DNA of 64,000 nt from HKCCE3408 sp038530555 (lineage in GTDB: Bacteria; Pseudomonadota; Alphaproteobacteria; Rhodobacterales; Rhodobacteraceae): assembly GCA_038530555.1 (NCBI GenBank), contig JBCBCN010000009.1, positions 62,001 through 126,000 of the forward strand, written 5' to 3'. The notes under the pieces were generated by a model that saw nothing but the letters and a program-made list of their open reading frames with translations, ran no database searches and had not been told where the DNA came from. Below are positions 1-8,606 of the stretch, in pieces. Position 1 is the stretch's first letter, and each line of letters begins with the position of its first letter. A program made the position numbers and the translations under genes.

Positions 1-962
1 GCGAAGTGGCCGCCGGGCCGATGCAAGTGGCAGGGACTTGGCATGGCGAGGCGCCCGAGGGCGAGACGGCGCTCCGCAATGATACCGGCGTTTATGAGGG
101 CGGCGAGATTTCGATGTTCTACGACCCGATGATCGCCAAGCTGTGCACTTGGGGGCCGGACCGGGCCACGGCGATTGAGGCGATGCGGGGCGCGCTTGAC
201 GGCTTTGAGCTGGAGGGGATCGGGCACAATCTGCCGTTTCTCTCGGCGGTGATGGATCACGACAAATTCGTCTCGGGCGATATCACGACGGCGTTCATCG
301 CCGAGGAATATCCGGACGGCTTCGCGGGTGTGGAGCTCGACGCGGAGATGCAGGCCCGGGTCGCGGCGGCGGCGGCGGCGATGTACCGGGTGGCCGAAAT
401 CCGGCGCACGCGCATCTCCGGCACGCTGGGCAACCATGAGCGCCGGGTGGGCAGCGATTGGGTGCTCGAGATGCCGGGCGCGCGCTTCGCGGTGAGGATT
501 GATGCCGACCGCGAAGGCTCCACCGTGTATTTCGAAGACGGCACGGCGCGGCGCGTGACCTCGGATTGGACCCCGGGTCAGCCGCTGGCGCGCCTGATGG
601 TGGATGATGCGCCCTTGGTCCTGAAGGTCGGCAAGATCCCCTCGGGGTTCCGCCTACGCTGTTGCGGGGCGGATATGGGCGTGACGATCCGAAGCCCGCG
701 CCAGGCCGAACTGGCTAGCCGCATGCCCGTCAAAGTGCCGCCCGACACCTCCAAGCTGCTGCTTTGCCCGATGCCGGGCCTGGTGGTGAAGGTCGACGTG
801 GCAGAGGGCGATGCGGTCGAAGAGGGCCAGGCGCTGTGCACGGTCGAGGCGATGAAGATGGAGAACATCCTGCGCGCCGAGAAAAAGGGCGTGGTGGCCA
901 AGATCAACGCGGGCGCGGGCGACAGCCTGGCGGTGGACGACGTGATTATGGAGTTCGAGTGA
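1..962 (+). CDS. pccA: Propionyl-CoA carboxylase alpha subunit, C-terminal part (5' truncated by window edge)
   Basis: This is the 3' part of the biotin-carrying subunit that carboxylates propionyl-CoA to methylmalonyl-CoA; reading frame starts at base 3. The visible part holds the end of the biotin carboxylase domain (GEISMFYDPMIAKL), a linker typical of PccA, and a C-terminal biotin carboxyl carrier domain with EAMKMEN. The biotinylated lysine is the codon at 855-857. The protein ends about 35 residues later, as is usual. Methylmalonyl-CoA mutase lies 2.6 kb downstream on the same strand, which supports propionyl-CoA rather than acetyl-CoA or methylcrotonyl-CoA as substrate. The substrate assignment is from family resemblance and neighbourhood; biotin attachment is seen directly. 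Confidence 0.9.
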   Translation, partial: EVAAGPMQVAGTWHGEAPEGETALRNDTGVYEGGEISMFYDPMIAKLCTWGPDRATAIEAMRGALDGFELEGIGHNLPFLSAVMDHDKFVSGDITTAFIAEEYPDGFAGVELDAEMQARVAAAAAAMYRVAEIRRTRISGTLGNHERRVGSDWVLEMPGARFAVRIDADREGSTVYFEDGTARRVTSDWTPGQPLARLMVDDAPLVLKVGKIPSGFRLRCCGADMGVTIRSPRQAELASRMPVKVPPDTSKLLLCPMPGLVVKVDVAEGDAVEEGQALCTVEAMKMENILRAEKKGVVAKINAGAGDSLAVDDVIMEFE

Positions 963-969
963 GGCGGAG

Positions 970-1839
970 GTGACGCTTGATCCGGTCCCCCTGGTCCTTG
1001 CGGCCCTGGCGGCGGGCGCGTTCACCCTAAGCTGGCGCATGGCGGCCAGAGGGCCGGTCGCCTCCGATGAAGAGACGCGCGTTCTCGAGCTGGTGCAGCG
1101 CCGCATTCGCACGGCCTTCCGGCCCTATATCTACATCGCCGCCACGCTGATCGGGGGCGGACTTCTGGCCTTGATCGTGTTCGAGCCCGAGGAATGGGTC
1201 CGGGCCATCGGCGCGCTGTTTACCGGCATCGTTATCGTGATTGGCTGGCTTGCCACGTCGACGGCGACGGAGCTGCGCAACACGCTCAACGACCGGCGCG
1301 CCGAGGATCAGCGTGAGAAGGTGCGGATCGACACGCTTTATGCTCTGAGGACCGAGATCACGGCCTATCTCGATAAGCTCGACAGTGTGGATATCATCGC
1401 CGATGGCAAAAGCGCCGTGGAAGAGATCATCGATGGGGCCAAGGCCGAAACGCCCTATCGCCCGTTTCTGACCCGCGACAGTGAGCCCATCATCTTTCAA
1501 GCGCTCTCAGAGCAGGTGGTGGCGTTGGGCCCGGATACGACCCGGCAGGTCGTGCGCTTTTATGCGGAGTATAGCGACCTGCAGGCGTTGATCGTGCAGT
1601 TCAATGCGCCCCCCGCGATGGCCGTCGCGGGAGAGCGGCTGGCCCGGCTCTATTGGCTTGTCGTGAAGCGTCAGGCGACGGCGCTTTACTGGGCTTTACG
1701 CGCGGTCGTGGCGATCAATCGCGCCTTGCCGTCCAAGAACCCGACCGCGATCCCGCGCACCGGCAACAACATTGCGTTCACGCATGACGGCCTGCCTCAA
1801 GACGAGCTGAGATTTCCTGAAGTTGAGGAGAATAGCTGA
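970..1839 (+). CDS. Uncharacterised inner-membrane protein, 289 aa
   Basis: I do not recognise this family. Three hydrophobic segments can be seen near residues 4-22, 50-71 and 77-96, followed by a long hydrophilic, mostly helical cytoplasmic region rich in charged residues. The start is GTG at 970, seven bases after the pccA stop, with GAGG at 961-964 as a possible ribosome site; an ATG at 1039 would remove the first hydrophobic segment, so GTG is preferred. The tight spacing suggests co-transcription with pccA. No catalytic motif is visible, so no function is offered. Confidence 0.75.
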   Translation: MTLDPVPLVLAALAAGAFTLSWRMAARGPVASDEETRVLELVQRRIRTAFRPYIYIAATLIGGGLLALIVFEPEEWVRAIGALFTGIVIVIGWLATSTATELRNTLNDRRAEDQREKVRIDTLYALRTEITAYLDKLDSVDIIADGKSAVEEIIDGAKAETPYRPFLTRDSEPIIFQALSEQVVALGPDTTRQVVRFYAEYSDLQALIVQFNAPPAMAVAGERLARLYWLVVKRQATALYWALRAVVAINRALPSKNPTAIPRTGNNIAFTHDGLPQDELRFPEVEENS

Positions 1840-1979
1840 AAAGCGGGCTTAAACCCGACCGCCAAGCGCGCCACCAATGGGCGTTTTCTCGTCTTGGCCG
1901 TGCAACGGCGCCTGGTTGCTGTCTTTTGTGCTCATAAGAGAGATATACGCCGAAAATGCCTAGATTTCAATAATGACGC

Positions 1980-2462
1980 TCATCCACCGCGCTGGATCTC
2001 TTCCTGGCGCAAGGCGAAATTGTCGATGGCGCGCACGATCTCACGCACATCGCGCGGCGAGGGGCGGCGCAGACCGACCGTGCCGTCTTTGGCCATGACC
2101 ACCACGGCAAAGCCACGGGGGCGCAGTTGCTGGCGGATCTCAGAGCGGCCATCGGGGTCGGTATCGGTGATAATGACCACGTCGCGTTCGGCCAAGGGCT
2201 CGAGGCGTTCGGCCAAAAGCTCCATCTGTTCGGTGAACCTGGGATCGGCGGGCGTGTCGGCAAAGACAACGATGGGGCGCGCGACCCAAAGAAAATCACT
2301 CAAATTTACATCAATTCCGTCAAGAGGGGCCATCGGGTCGACGGCCTCGGGCGCGGGCTCGGCTGTTTGACCGGAGGCTGCCGCCACCTCCTGTGCAACG
2401 CCTTGCGCCACCGCAAGGCATCCTAGAAATGCCGCAAAACCAAGTGTTTTTAGTGCCGTCAT
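1980..2462 (-). CDS. DUF4174-family secreted protein, 160 aa
   Basis: The protein begins with a clear signal peptide (MTALKTLGFAAFLGCLAVAQ then AQEV) and continues with a Pro/Ala/Glu-rich spacer and a compact domain with alternating strands, seen at FLWVARPIVVFADTP and RDVVIITDTDPDG. This matches the DUF4174 family, a thioredoxin-like exported protein of unknown role in Rhodobacteraceae. The start at 2462 is chosen over one six codons upstream because AGGAGG lies a few bases before it. No CxxC redox pair is present. The gene is transcribed against its neighbours and divergently from the sulfotransferase-like gene. Confidence 0.75.
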   Translation of the reverse strand: MTALKTLGFAAFLGCLAVAQGVAQEVAAASGQTAEPAPEAVDPMAPLDGIDVNLSDFLWVARPIVVFADTPADPRFTEQMELLAERLEPLAERDVVIITDTDPDGRSEIRQQLRPRGFAVVVMAKDGTVGLRRPSPRDVREIVRAIDNFALRQEEIQRGG

Positions 2463-2624
2463 AACGCCTCCTGTCACCAAGATATAAGCTCGGCGCCCAG
2501 GATTGCGAAGACCAATTGACAGCCATTTTGCCGCGCGGGGCGCGAAACCTCGGTGGGGCGGGGCGCCTGTGTTTCGGCCACAGCATTTACGCTGTCTTCA
2601 CCCTGTTCACCGATGGCTGGGGTC

Positions 2625-3590
2625 ATGAAAATCACGCTTCATTTCGGCGCCCACCGCACGGCGAGCACGACGTTGCAACGCGTTCTCGGCGGCTCGGGCA
2701 CAGCTCTAAAGGCGCAGGGTATCGCCTATTGGGGGCCAAAACGCACCAGGAGTGGCCTTTTTGAGGGTGTGCTCAGCGCGCCAGAAACTGAGATGCCTTG
2801 GGTTAAGCGCCGTCCGCTCCGCGCGGCCGGGCGCATCGCCCTGGCGCTCGAGCAAGCGGCGCTTCACGGCGCGCGGCAGGTCCTCGTGAGTGAAGAAAAT
2901 ATGCTGGGTTCGATGCGCAAGTCCTTGGCCCAGGGGGTGCTTTACCCGGATGCGGAGGCCAAGATGGCCCGCTTGGCCGAGGCTTTTGGCGGACAGGTCG
3001 ATCAGATCGGCGTGGCGATCCGCAGTTACGACCATTATTGGGCCTCGGTCCTAGCAAATCAGATGACCCGCGGCGGCCCCCTGCCTGAGCCTGACTTCAT
3101 CGACACCCTCGTCAGCCAAACGCGCCGCTGGCGGCACCTTTTGGGGGCGTTTGCCCGCCACTTTCCCAAGGCAAAGATCCGGGTTTGGAGCCATGAGGCG
3201 ATGGCTGCCCGCCCCGATGAGATCCTGGCCCATCTGCTGGACTGCGATCCCAGGCGCCTGCAAGGGGTCCGCGATTGGCACAATACCGGCCCAAGTGCCG
3301 GGTCGCTGCGTGCCGTGATGCGCGAGATGGCCGCGCCGAGCGCCATGATTGACCGGGCGATTGACGAAACGGCCAACCGCTTCATGCCGTTTTTGCCGAA
3401 CCAACGGGCCAAGTTACGCGGCGACTATCTGTCTGATTTGGCTTGGCTCCGCGATGTTGCTGGCGCACAATTCGACTATATCGACGATCTGGGTCATAAC
3501 GCCTGGACCGGACGGCATGAAGGATTGAGCGATGACCAAGGACCCCAAGAGCAAGGACGGGGAGAAGCGGGGTTTGCACGCATGGCGTGA
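2625..3590 (+). CDS. Sulfotransferase-like protein, 321 aa
   Basis: The N-terminus MKITLHFGAHRTASTTLQ places a strand followed by a loop GAHRTASTT where sulfotransferases have the 5'-phosphosulfate-binding loop. Many Rhodobacteraceae proteins of this size share the pattern and are called hypothetical or sulfotransferase family. Later segments such as KIRVWSHEAM and DEILAHLLDCDP also fit that fold. The substrate is unknown. The ATG at 2625 is preferred because the conserved loop begins right after it; 2613 is possible. The last 59 bases overlap the mutase gene in another frame, which is unusually long and may reflect loss of an earlier stop. Confidence 0.65.
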   Translation: MKITLHFGAHRTASTTLQRVLGGSGTALKAQGIAYWGPKRTRSGLFEGVLSAPETEMPWVKRRPLRAAGRIALALEQAALHGARQVLVSEENMLGSMRKSLAQGVLYPDAEAKMARLAEAFGGQVDQIGVAIRSYDHYWASVLANQMTRGGPLPEPDFIDTLVSQTRRWRHLLGAFARHFPKAKIRVWSHEAMAARPDEILAHLLDCDPRRLQGVRDWHNTGPSAGSLRAVMREMAAPSAMIDRAIDETANRFMPFLPNQRAKLRGDYLSDLAWLRDVAGAQFDYIDDLGHNAWTGRHEGLSDDQGPQEQGRGEAGFARMA

Positions 3591-5706
3591 CCGCGCCGAG
3601 GCCGAGCTGAAGGGCCGCGACCCAGATACGCTGTCCTGGGACACGCTCGAAGGGATCCGCGTCAAGCCGATTTATACCGAGGCCGATCTCGACGCGCTAG
3701 AACATCTCGACAGCATGCCGGGCGAGGCGCCGTTTACCCGCGGGGTGAAGGCCACGATGTATGCCGGGCGGCCCTGGACAATCCGGCAATATGCGGGCTT
3801 TTCCACGGCTGAGGCCTCCAACGCATTTTACCGACGCAACCTTGCCGCAGGCCAACAGGGCGTCTCGGTCGCCTTCGATCTGGCCACCCATCGCGGCTAT
3901 GACAGCGACCATCCGCGTGTTCTGGGCGATGTGGGCAAGGCGGGCGTCGCCATCGACAGCGTTGAGGATATGAAGATCCTCTTTGACGGCATCCCGCTCG
4001 ATCAGGTGTCGGTCTCCATGACGATGAACGGCGCGGTGATCCCGGTCCTGGCCAGTTTTATCGTCGCCGGTGAGGAGCAGGGCGTGGACCGCGCGGCGCT
4101 GTCCGGGACGATCCAGAACGACATCCTCAAGGAGTTCATGGTCCGCAACACGTATATTTATCCGCCCGAGCCCTCGATGCGGATCGTGGCCGATATCATC
4201 GAATACACCGCCGCCGAGATGCCGAAGTTCAATTCGATCTCGATCTCGGGCTATCACATGCAAGAGGCGGGGGCGAACCTGGTCCAAGAGCTGGCCTTCA
4301 CCCTGGCCGACGGCCGCGAATATGTGCGCGCAGCGATTGAGCGCGGCATGGACGTGGATAAGTTCGCCGGCCGGCTAAGTTTCTTTTTCGCCATCGGCAT
4401 GAACTTTTTCATGGAAGCCGCCAAGCTGCGCGCCGCACGCCTGCTCTGGTCACGCATCATGGAGGAGTTTGAGCCGAAAAACCCCCGCTCCAAGATGCTC
4501 CGCACCCATTGCCAGACCTCCGGCGTCAGCCTGCAGGAGCAGGACCCCTATAACAACGTGATCCGCACGGCCTATGAGGCGATGAGCGCGGTCCTGGGCG
4601 GGACGCAGTCCCTGCACACCAATGCGCTGGATGAGGCGATCGCGTTACCCACAGACTTCTCCGCACGAATTGCGCGCAATACGCAGTTGGTTTTGCAGGA
4701 AGAAACCGGTGTGACGCAGGTCGTCGATCCGCTGGCCGGATCGTATTATGTGGAAAGCTTGACGGCCGAGCTGGCCGAGGCGGCCTGGGCGCTGATCGAA
4801 GAGGTCGAGACGTTGGGCGGCATGACCAAGGCGGTGACGTCCGGCATGCCCAAGCTGCGCATCGAAGAAACGGCGGCCAAGCGGCAAGCGATGATCGACC
4901 GCGGCGATGAAGTGATCGTCGGCGTCAACAAATACCGTAAGGAGACCGAAGACCCGATCGACATTCTCGAGATCGACAACGACGCCGTGCGTGAGGCGCA
5001 GGTGGCCCGGCTTCAGCAAATCCGCGAGACGCGGGATGCCGACCGGTACGAGGCCGCAATCACTGAGCTTGAGCGTGTGGCGCGCGAGGGTGGCAATCTA
5101 CTGGAGGCCGCCGTCGAAGCAGCGCGGGCCCGCGCCAGCGTGGGCGAGATTTCCATGGCGATGGAAAGCGTCTTTGGCCGCCACCGAGCCGAGGTTAAAA
5201 CCCTGGCCGGGGTCTATGGCGCGGCCTATGAGGGCGATGACGGGTTCGCCGCGATCCAGGCCGACGTGGAGGCCTTCGCCGAAGAAGAGGGCCGCCGCCC
5301 GCGCATGCTGGTGGTCAAGATGGGCCAGGACGGCCATGACCGTGGCGCCAAGGTGATCGCCACGGCCTTCGCCGATATCGGCTTTGACGTGGATGTGGGG
5401 CCGCTCTTCCAAACCCCGGAGGAGGCGGCGCAGGACGCTGTGGATAACGATGTGCATATCGTGGGGATTTCCAGCCAGGCGGCGGGCCATAAGACGCTGG
5501 CGCCCAAGTTAATAGAGGCGCTGCGTGTGGCGGGGGCTGGGGATATCTTGGTGATCTGCGGCGGTGTGATCCCACCCCAGGATTATGACTTTCTCAAAGA
5601 TGCAGGCGTCGCCGCGATCTTCGGGCCGGGCACCAATATACCCGAAGCGGCTCGCGAGATCATCGGCCTGATCCGCGCGGCCCGAAACGCGGCCGCTGCG
5701 GAATAA
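3532..5706 (+). CDS. scpA: Methylmalonyl-CoA mutase, B12-dependent, 724 aa
   Basis: This enzyme rearranges (R)-methylmalonyl-CoA to succinyl-CoA, the last step of propionyl-CoA assimilation. The N-terminal part is the TIM-barrel substrate domain (ATMYAGRPWTIRQYAGFSTA near residue 75). The C-terminal part is the cobalamin-binding domain with the DxHxxG signature in GQDGHDRGAK, giving the axial ligand as His602. Both domains sit in one polypeptide, so it works as a homodimeric large-subunit type. Length is normal. The start overlaps the upstream gene, but the sequence MTKDPKSKDGEKRGLHAWRD aligns with the usual N-terminus. The cobS and cobT genes for the cofactor lie 20 kb away. Confidence 0.96.
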   Translation: MTKDPKSKDGEKRGLHAWRDRAEAELKGRDPDTLSWDTLEGIRVKPIYTEADLDALEHLDSMPGEAPFTRGVKATMYAGRPWTIRQYAGFSTAEASNAFYRRNLAAGQQGVSVAFDLATHRGYDSDHPRVLGDVGKAGVAIDSVEDMKILFDGIPLDQVSVSMTMNGAVIPVLASFIVAGEEQGVDRAALSGTIQNDILKEFMVRNTYIYPPEPSMRIVADIIEYTAAEMPKFNSISISGYHMQEAGANLVQELAFTLADGREYVRAAIERGMDVDKFAGRLSFFFAIGMNFFMEAAKLRAARLLWSRIMEEFEPKNPRSKMLRTHCQTSGVSLQEQDPYNNVIRTAYEAMSAVLGGTQSLHTNALDEAIALPTDFSARIARNTQLVLQEETGVTQVVDPLAGSYYVESLTAELAEAAWALIEEVETLGGMTKAVTSGMPKLRIEETAAKRQAMIDRGDEVIVGVNKYRKETEDPIDILEIDNDAVREAQVARLQQIRETRDADRYEAAITELERVAREGGNLLEAAVEAARARASVGEISMAMESVFGRHRAEVKTLAGVYGAAYEGDDGFAAIQADVEAFAEEEGRRPRMLVVKMGQDGHDRGAKVIATAFADIGFDVDVGPLFQTPEEAAQDAVDNDVHIVGISSQAAGHKTLAPKLIEALRVAGAGDILVICGGVIPPQDYDFLKDAGVAAIFGPGTNIPEAAREIIGLIRAARNAAAAE

Positions 5707-5776
5707 ACATGCCTGCCCGAGTGCTCGGTCAACCCGCGCCGCGCGCCACCGCCAGGCCGCGCGAGGACAGCCGCCC

Positions 5777-6499
5777 ATGACGATCACGCTCAAACCCGGG
5801 CCCCTGGATACGTCGCTCTACGGTCCCGCCGATGGCGCCCCAGCGCCAGGTATCGTCATTCTTCATGGATCCGAAGGCCCGGGCGCAGGCTGGTCGCACC
5901 GCTTCGCCGCGATCCTCGCCGCCCATGGGTTCTGGGCCTGCCCCTTCGGCTATGGCACGGGCGATGTCTGGGGCGCGGGCGCGATCCGCGACGTCGATAT
6001 CTCCGTCATTCCGGCCAATGCCGCTCGGATCGGCGACTTGCCCGAGATCACCGCGCTCCACCTGCTCGGCTGGTCTCGCGGCGGTGAATTGGCGATGCAC
6101 CTCGCCGCTCTGGGTGGGGACGATCTGCCCTTCGCCAGCATCGCCGCCCATGCCCCGGCGGACCGCGTCATCGGTCCTTTCGACGCTCAGGCGTTCCGGC
6201 AAGGCGAGGCGCCCGCCTCCGGCCGGGCGTGGGTATGGCCCGGCCACGAGGAGGCCTTGGCGCCCGAGATGCCCATCGCGGTTGAGCGGTTCACGCGGCC
6301 GGTCTTCTTATCGGTCGGCTCGTTCGACGAGGTCTGGAACCCGGACATGACGCGCGCGCTTTACGATCGCCGCAAGAGTGCGGGCCTCCCGACCGAGCTC
6401 TACTGGGCGGAGGGCCAAGGCCACGCCTTCGATGCCGACACCGAGCCGGAGTTCTGGCGGCGCCTGACCGCGTTTTTCGAGAAACCCAGCGGGCTCTAG
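5777..6499 (+). CDS. Alpha/beta hydrolase, acyl-CoA thioester hydrolase or dienelactone hydrolase-like, 240 aa
   Basis: The protein shows the alpha/beta-hydrolase layout: an oxyanion strand VILHGSEGPG near residue 30, a nucleophile elbow GWSRGG with Ser100, an acid near residue 183 (SVGSFDEVWN) and His216 (GQGHAFD). The sequence around the elbow and the late GHAF resemble the BAAT C-terminal or dienelactone hydrolase group, which cleaves thioesters or lactones. The natural substrate cannot be told. It starts 70 bases after the mutase gene and may be read with it, which would suit a CoA-thioester role, but that is inference. Confidence 0.75.
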   Translation: MTITLKPGPLDTSLYGPADGAPAPGIVILHGSEGPGAGWSHRFAAILAAHGFWACPFGYGTGDVWGAGAIRDVDISVIPANAARIGDLPEITALHLLGWSRGGELAMHLAALGGDDLPFASIAAHAPADRVIGPFDAQAFRQGEAPASGRAWVWPGHEEALAPEMPIAVERFTRPVFLSVGSFDEVWNPDMTRALYDRRKSAGLPTELYWAEGQGHAFDADTEPEFWRRLTAFFEKPSGL

Positions 6500-6518
6500 A
6501 GCGTTGTTCCCGCCCGGC

Positions 6519-6534
6519 CTTGGCTGGAGCCAAG
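6519..6534 (+). other. Short perfect hairpin after the hydrolase gene
   Basis: CTTGGCT and AGCCAAG form a 7-base stem with a 2-base loop, 19 bases after the hydrolase stop. There is no T tract, so it is not a standard intrinsic terminator, but it may protect the transcript end. Confidence 0.35.
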
Positions 6535-6556
6535 CGTTCCGCATCCGTCCATCCCA

Positions 6557-6632
6557 GTCTTTATCGCCTAAATATCCCGGGGAGCACGAGGGGCAGCGCC
6601 CCTCGGGGGCCGCGAAGGGGCTCGATGCCCCT
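6557..6632 (+). repeat. Intergenic repeat copy with two GC hairpins
   Basis: The core at 6557-6582, ending in AAATATCCCGGGG, matches 24 of 26 bases at 30608-30633. It is followed by two perfect hairpins, CGAGGGGC/GCCCCTCG (6587-6605) and AGGGGC/GCCCCT (6616-6632). The whole gap 6500-6784 has no convincing gene. The layout (conserved core, then variable GC hairpins) looks like a dispersed non-coding element of this lineage; its role is unknown. Confidence 0.65.
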
Positions 6633-6784
6633 GATCGGCCCACACAGTGCGACCTACGCAAGCAGGGCGCAATCCCAAGGTCACAAGCCCAGATCACAGG
6701 CGCCGTGCCGCGCAAAACCGGCTCTCCCGCGCCGCCGGGCTATCCCTTGATTGATCCTGGCACCGCTTTGGCCCAGAAAGGGGC

Positions 6785-7876
6785 ATGGCCTTACCGATCC
6801 GCCAACAAGTCAGCTATTGGAGCCTCGCGGCCCTGGTTTTCCTGCTGCTCATGTGGGCGTTGGGGGATGTGATCCTTCCCTTCATCGTGGGCATGGCCAT
6901 CGCCTATTTCCTCGACCCGGTGGCAGATCGGCTTGAAGCTATGGGGCTGAGCCGGATCATGGCGACAGTCCTTATATCAATCACGGTACTGCTGATCTTT
7001 GTCCTGGCGCTCTTGATCGTCGTGCCCGTCCTCATCGAACAGCTCGTCGGCCTGGTTCAGGCCGCACCTCAGATCTTCTCGGATCTGCGCACCTTCATCA
7101 CGGAACGCTTCCCGTCGCTGATGGAGGAGGGCTCGACGCTCAATCGCTCGCTCACCTCCATCGGAGAGGTGATCCAGAGCCGAGGTGGCGAGCTTGTGCA
7201 GGGGCTTCTGACGTCTGTGTCCAGCGTTGTGAATGTCATCGTCTTCATGGTCGTGGTTCCCGTTGTCTCGTTCTACATGCTCAAGGATTGGGACCGGATG
7301 ATCGCAGAGATCGACCGCCTGCTGCCGCGCGACCATGCCGAGACGGTCCGCGATCTGGGCCGCAAGATTGACCGGACGCTCGCATCCTTCGTGCGCGGGC
7401 AGGGAACTGTGTGTCTGATCCTGGGCACCTTCTACGCCGTCGCCCTGATGCTGGTGGGCCTCAATTTCGGGCTGGTCGTGGGCTTTGTCGCCGGGCTTTT
7501 GACTTTCATCCCCTATCTCGGCGCGCTGATCGGGGGCGCGCTTGCGTTAGGTTTGGCGCTGTTTCAGTTCTGGGGTGAGTGGGGTTGGATCATCGCGGTC
7601 GCTGCGATCTTTCAGGCAGGCCAATTGGTCGAGGGCAATGTGCTGACGCCAAACCTCGTGGGATCGTCGATCGGGCTGCACCCAGTCTGGCTGATCTTCG
7701 CGCTCTCGGCCTTCGGCACGCTGTTTGGTTTTGTCGGTGTCCTGGTGGCAGTGCCCGTGGCGGCGGTAATCGGCGTGCTCACGCGGTTTTTCATCGAGCG
7801 CTATCAGCAGGGCCTGCTTTATCGCGGCGTCAGCGGGATCGCCGAGGCGAAAGACAGCCAAGACGCGGCCGAATGA
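6785..7876 (+). CDS. AI-2E family transporter (PerM-like permease), 363 aa
   Basis: This is an inner-membrane permease of the AI-2E exporter family. Hydrophobic segments are visible near residues 10-28, 30-50, 62-85, then after a periplasmic or cytoplasmic loop of about 70 residues at 150-175, 210-235, 238-265, 273-293 and 305-340, giving roughly eight helices. The late segment with GSSIGLHPVWLIFALSAFG is characteristic of the family. Some members export autoinducer-2 and others act in sodium or proton exchange, so substrate is open. Its stop overlaps the Hda start by four bases (ATGA), so the two are translationally coupled. Confidence 0.88.
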   Translation: MALPIRQQVSYWSLAALVFLLLMWALGDVILPFIVGMAIAYFLDPVADRLEAMGLSRIMATVLISITVLLIFVLALLIVVPVLIEQLVGLVQAAPQIFSDLRTFITERFPSLMEEGSTLNRSLTSIGEVIQSRGGELVQGLLTSVSSVVNVIVFMVVVPVVSFYMLKDWDRMIAEIDRLLPRDHAETVRDLGRKIDRTLASFVRGQGTVCLILGTFYAVALMLVGLNFGLVVGFVAGLLTFIPYLGALIGGALALGLALFQFWGEWGWIIAVAAIFQAGQLVEGNVLTPNLVGSSIGLHPVWLIFALSAFGTLFGFVGVLVAVPVAAVIGVLTRFFIERYQQGLLYRGVSGIAEAKDSQDAAE

Positions 7877-8559
7877 GCCAGCAACTGACGTTCGATTTAC
7901 CCCACCGCTCGGCCATGGGGCGCGAGGATTTTTTCGTATCCGAGGGCAATCAAAACGCCGTTGCCGCGATTGAGGCCTGGGCGGATTGGCCTTTGGGCAA
8001 GCTCCTCTTGGTGGGGGCGGAAGGCGCGGGCAAAAGCCATTTGGTTCAGGTTTGGGCGGCGCTCACGGGGGCCGAGGTGATCGCGGCCGAGGCGTTATCC
8101 GGTGCGGTTGACCGGCGTATGCAAGCGGCGGGCGCCGGCGCACTTGCCATCGAGGATGCAGACCGGATCGCCGGGGACCGCGCCTGCGAAGAGGCGCTCT
8201 TTCATCTGCATAACGCGCAAGCGCAGGCGGGCGCGCCCCTCCTGCTGACGGCGCGTCGCCCGCCCAGCCAGTGGGGCATCGGCCTGCCCGATCTGGCCAG
8301 CCGGATGGCGCAAACCGGCCTGCAACAGCTGGCGCCGCCCGATGACGCGCTGCTGCTGGCGGTGATGGCCAAGCTCGCCCATGATCGGGGCTTGGGCGTC
8401 TCGGCCTCGGCGCTGAGTTTCGCGGCCAGCCGCATCGAGCGGTCCTTTGCAGCCGCCGCGGCTTTTGTTGCTGCGCTCGATCAGGCGGCCTTGCGGGAGC
8501 AGCGCAGCCCGAGCCGCGCCCTGGCCCGCTCTGTTCTTTCTGAGCTTGACGGTGCATAA
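7873..8559 (+). CDS. hda: DnaA-related Hda-like replication regulator, 228 aa
   Basis: The protein is a short DnaA paralogue lacking the DNA-binding domain. It has a beta-clamp-binding-like motif QLTFDL at residues 4-9 and a Walker A loop GAEGAGKS at 48-55, followed by a Walker B-like AIEDAD near 97 and a C-terminal lid. In enteric bacteria and Caulobacter such proteins, bound to the sliding clamp, stimulate ATP hydrolysis by DnaA after initiation. The start at 7873 overlaps the permease stop; an upstream in-frame extension lies inside the permease gene and was rejected. Gene order permease - hda - ppk - ppx is common in this lineage. Confidence 0.88.
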   Translation: MSQQLTFDLPHRSAMGREDFFVSEGNQNAVAAIEAWADWPLGKLLLVGAEGAGKSHLVQVWAALTGAEVIAAEALSGAVDRRMQAAGAGALAIEDADRIAGDRACEEALFHLHNAQAQAGAPLLLTARRPPSQWGIGLPDLASRMAQTGLQQLAPPDDALLLAVMAKLAHDRGLGVSASALSFAASRIERSFAAAAAFVAALDQAALREQRSPSRALARSVLSELDGA

Positions 8560-8606
8560 AGCAGCCTTGCCGTAGTCGCCTGTCTCGGGAGATCCCCGCC
8601 GGTCCC

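Noticed and set aside
6504..6872. Open frames in the 6.5 kb gap, such as one with KYPGEHEGQRPSG
   Set aside because: They translate the intergenic repeat and hairpins; no ribosome site or family match.
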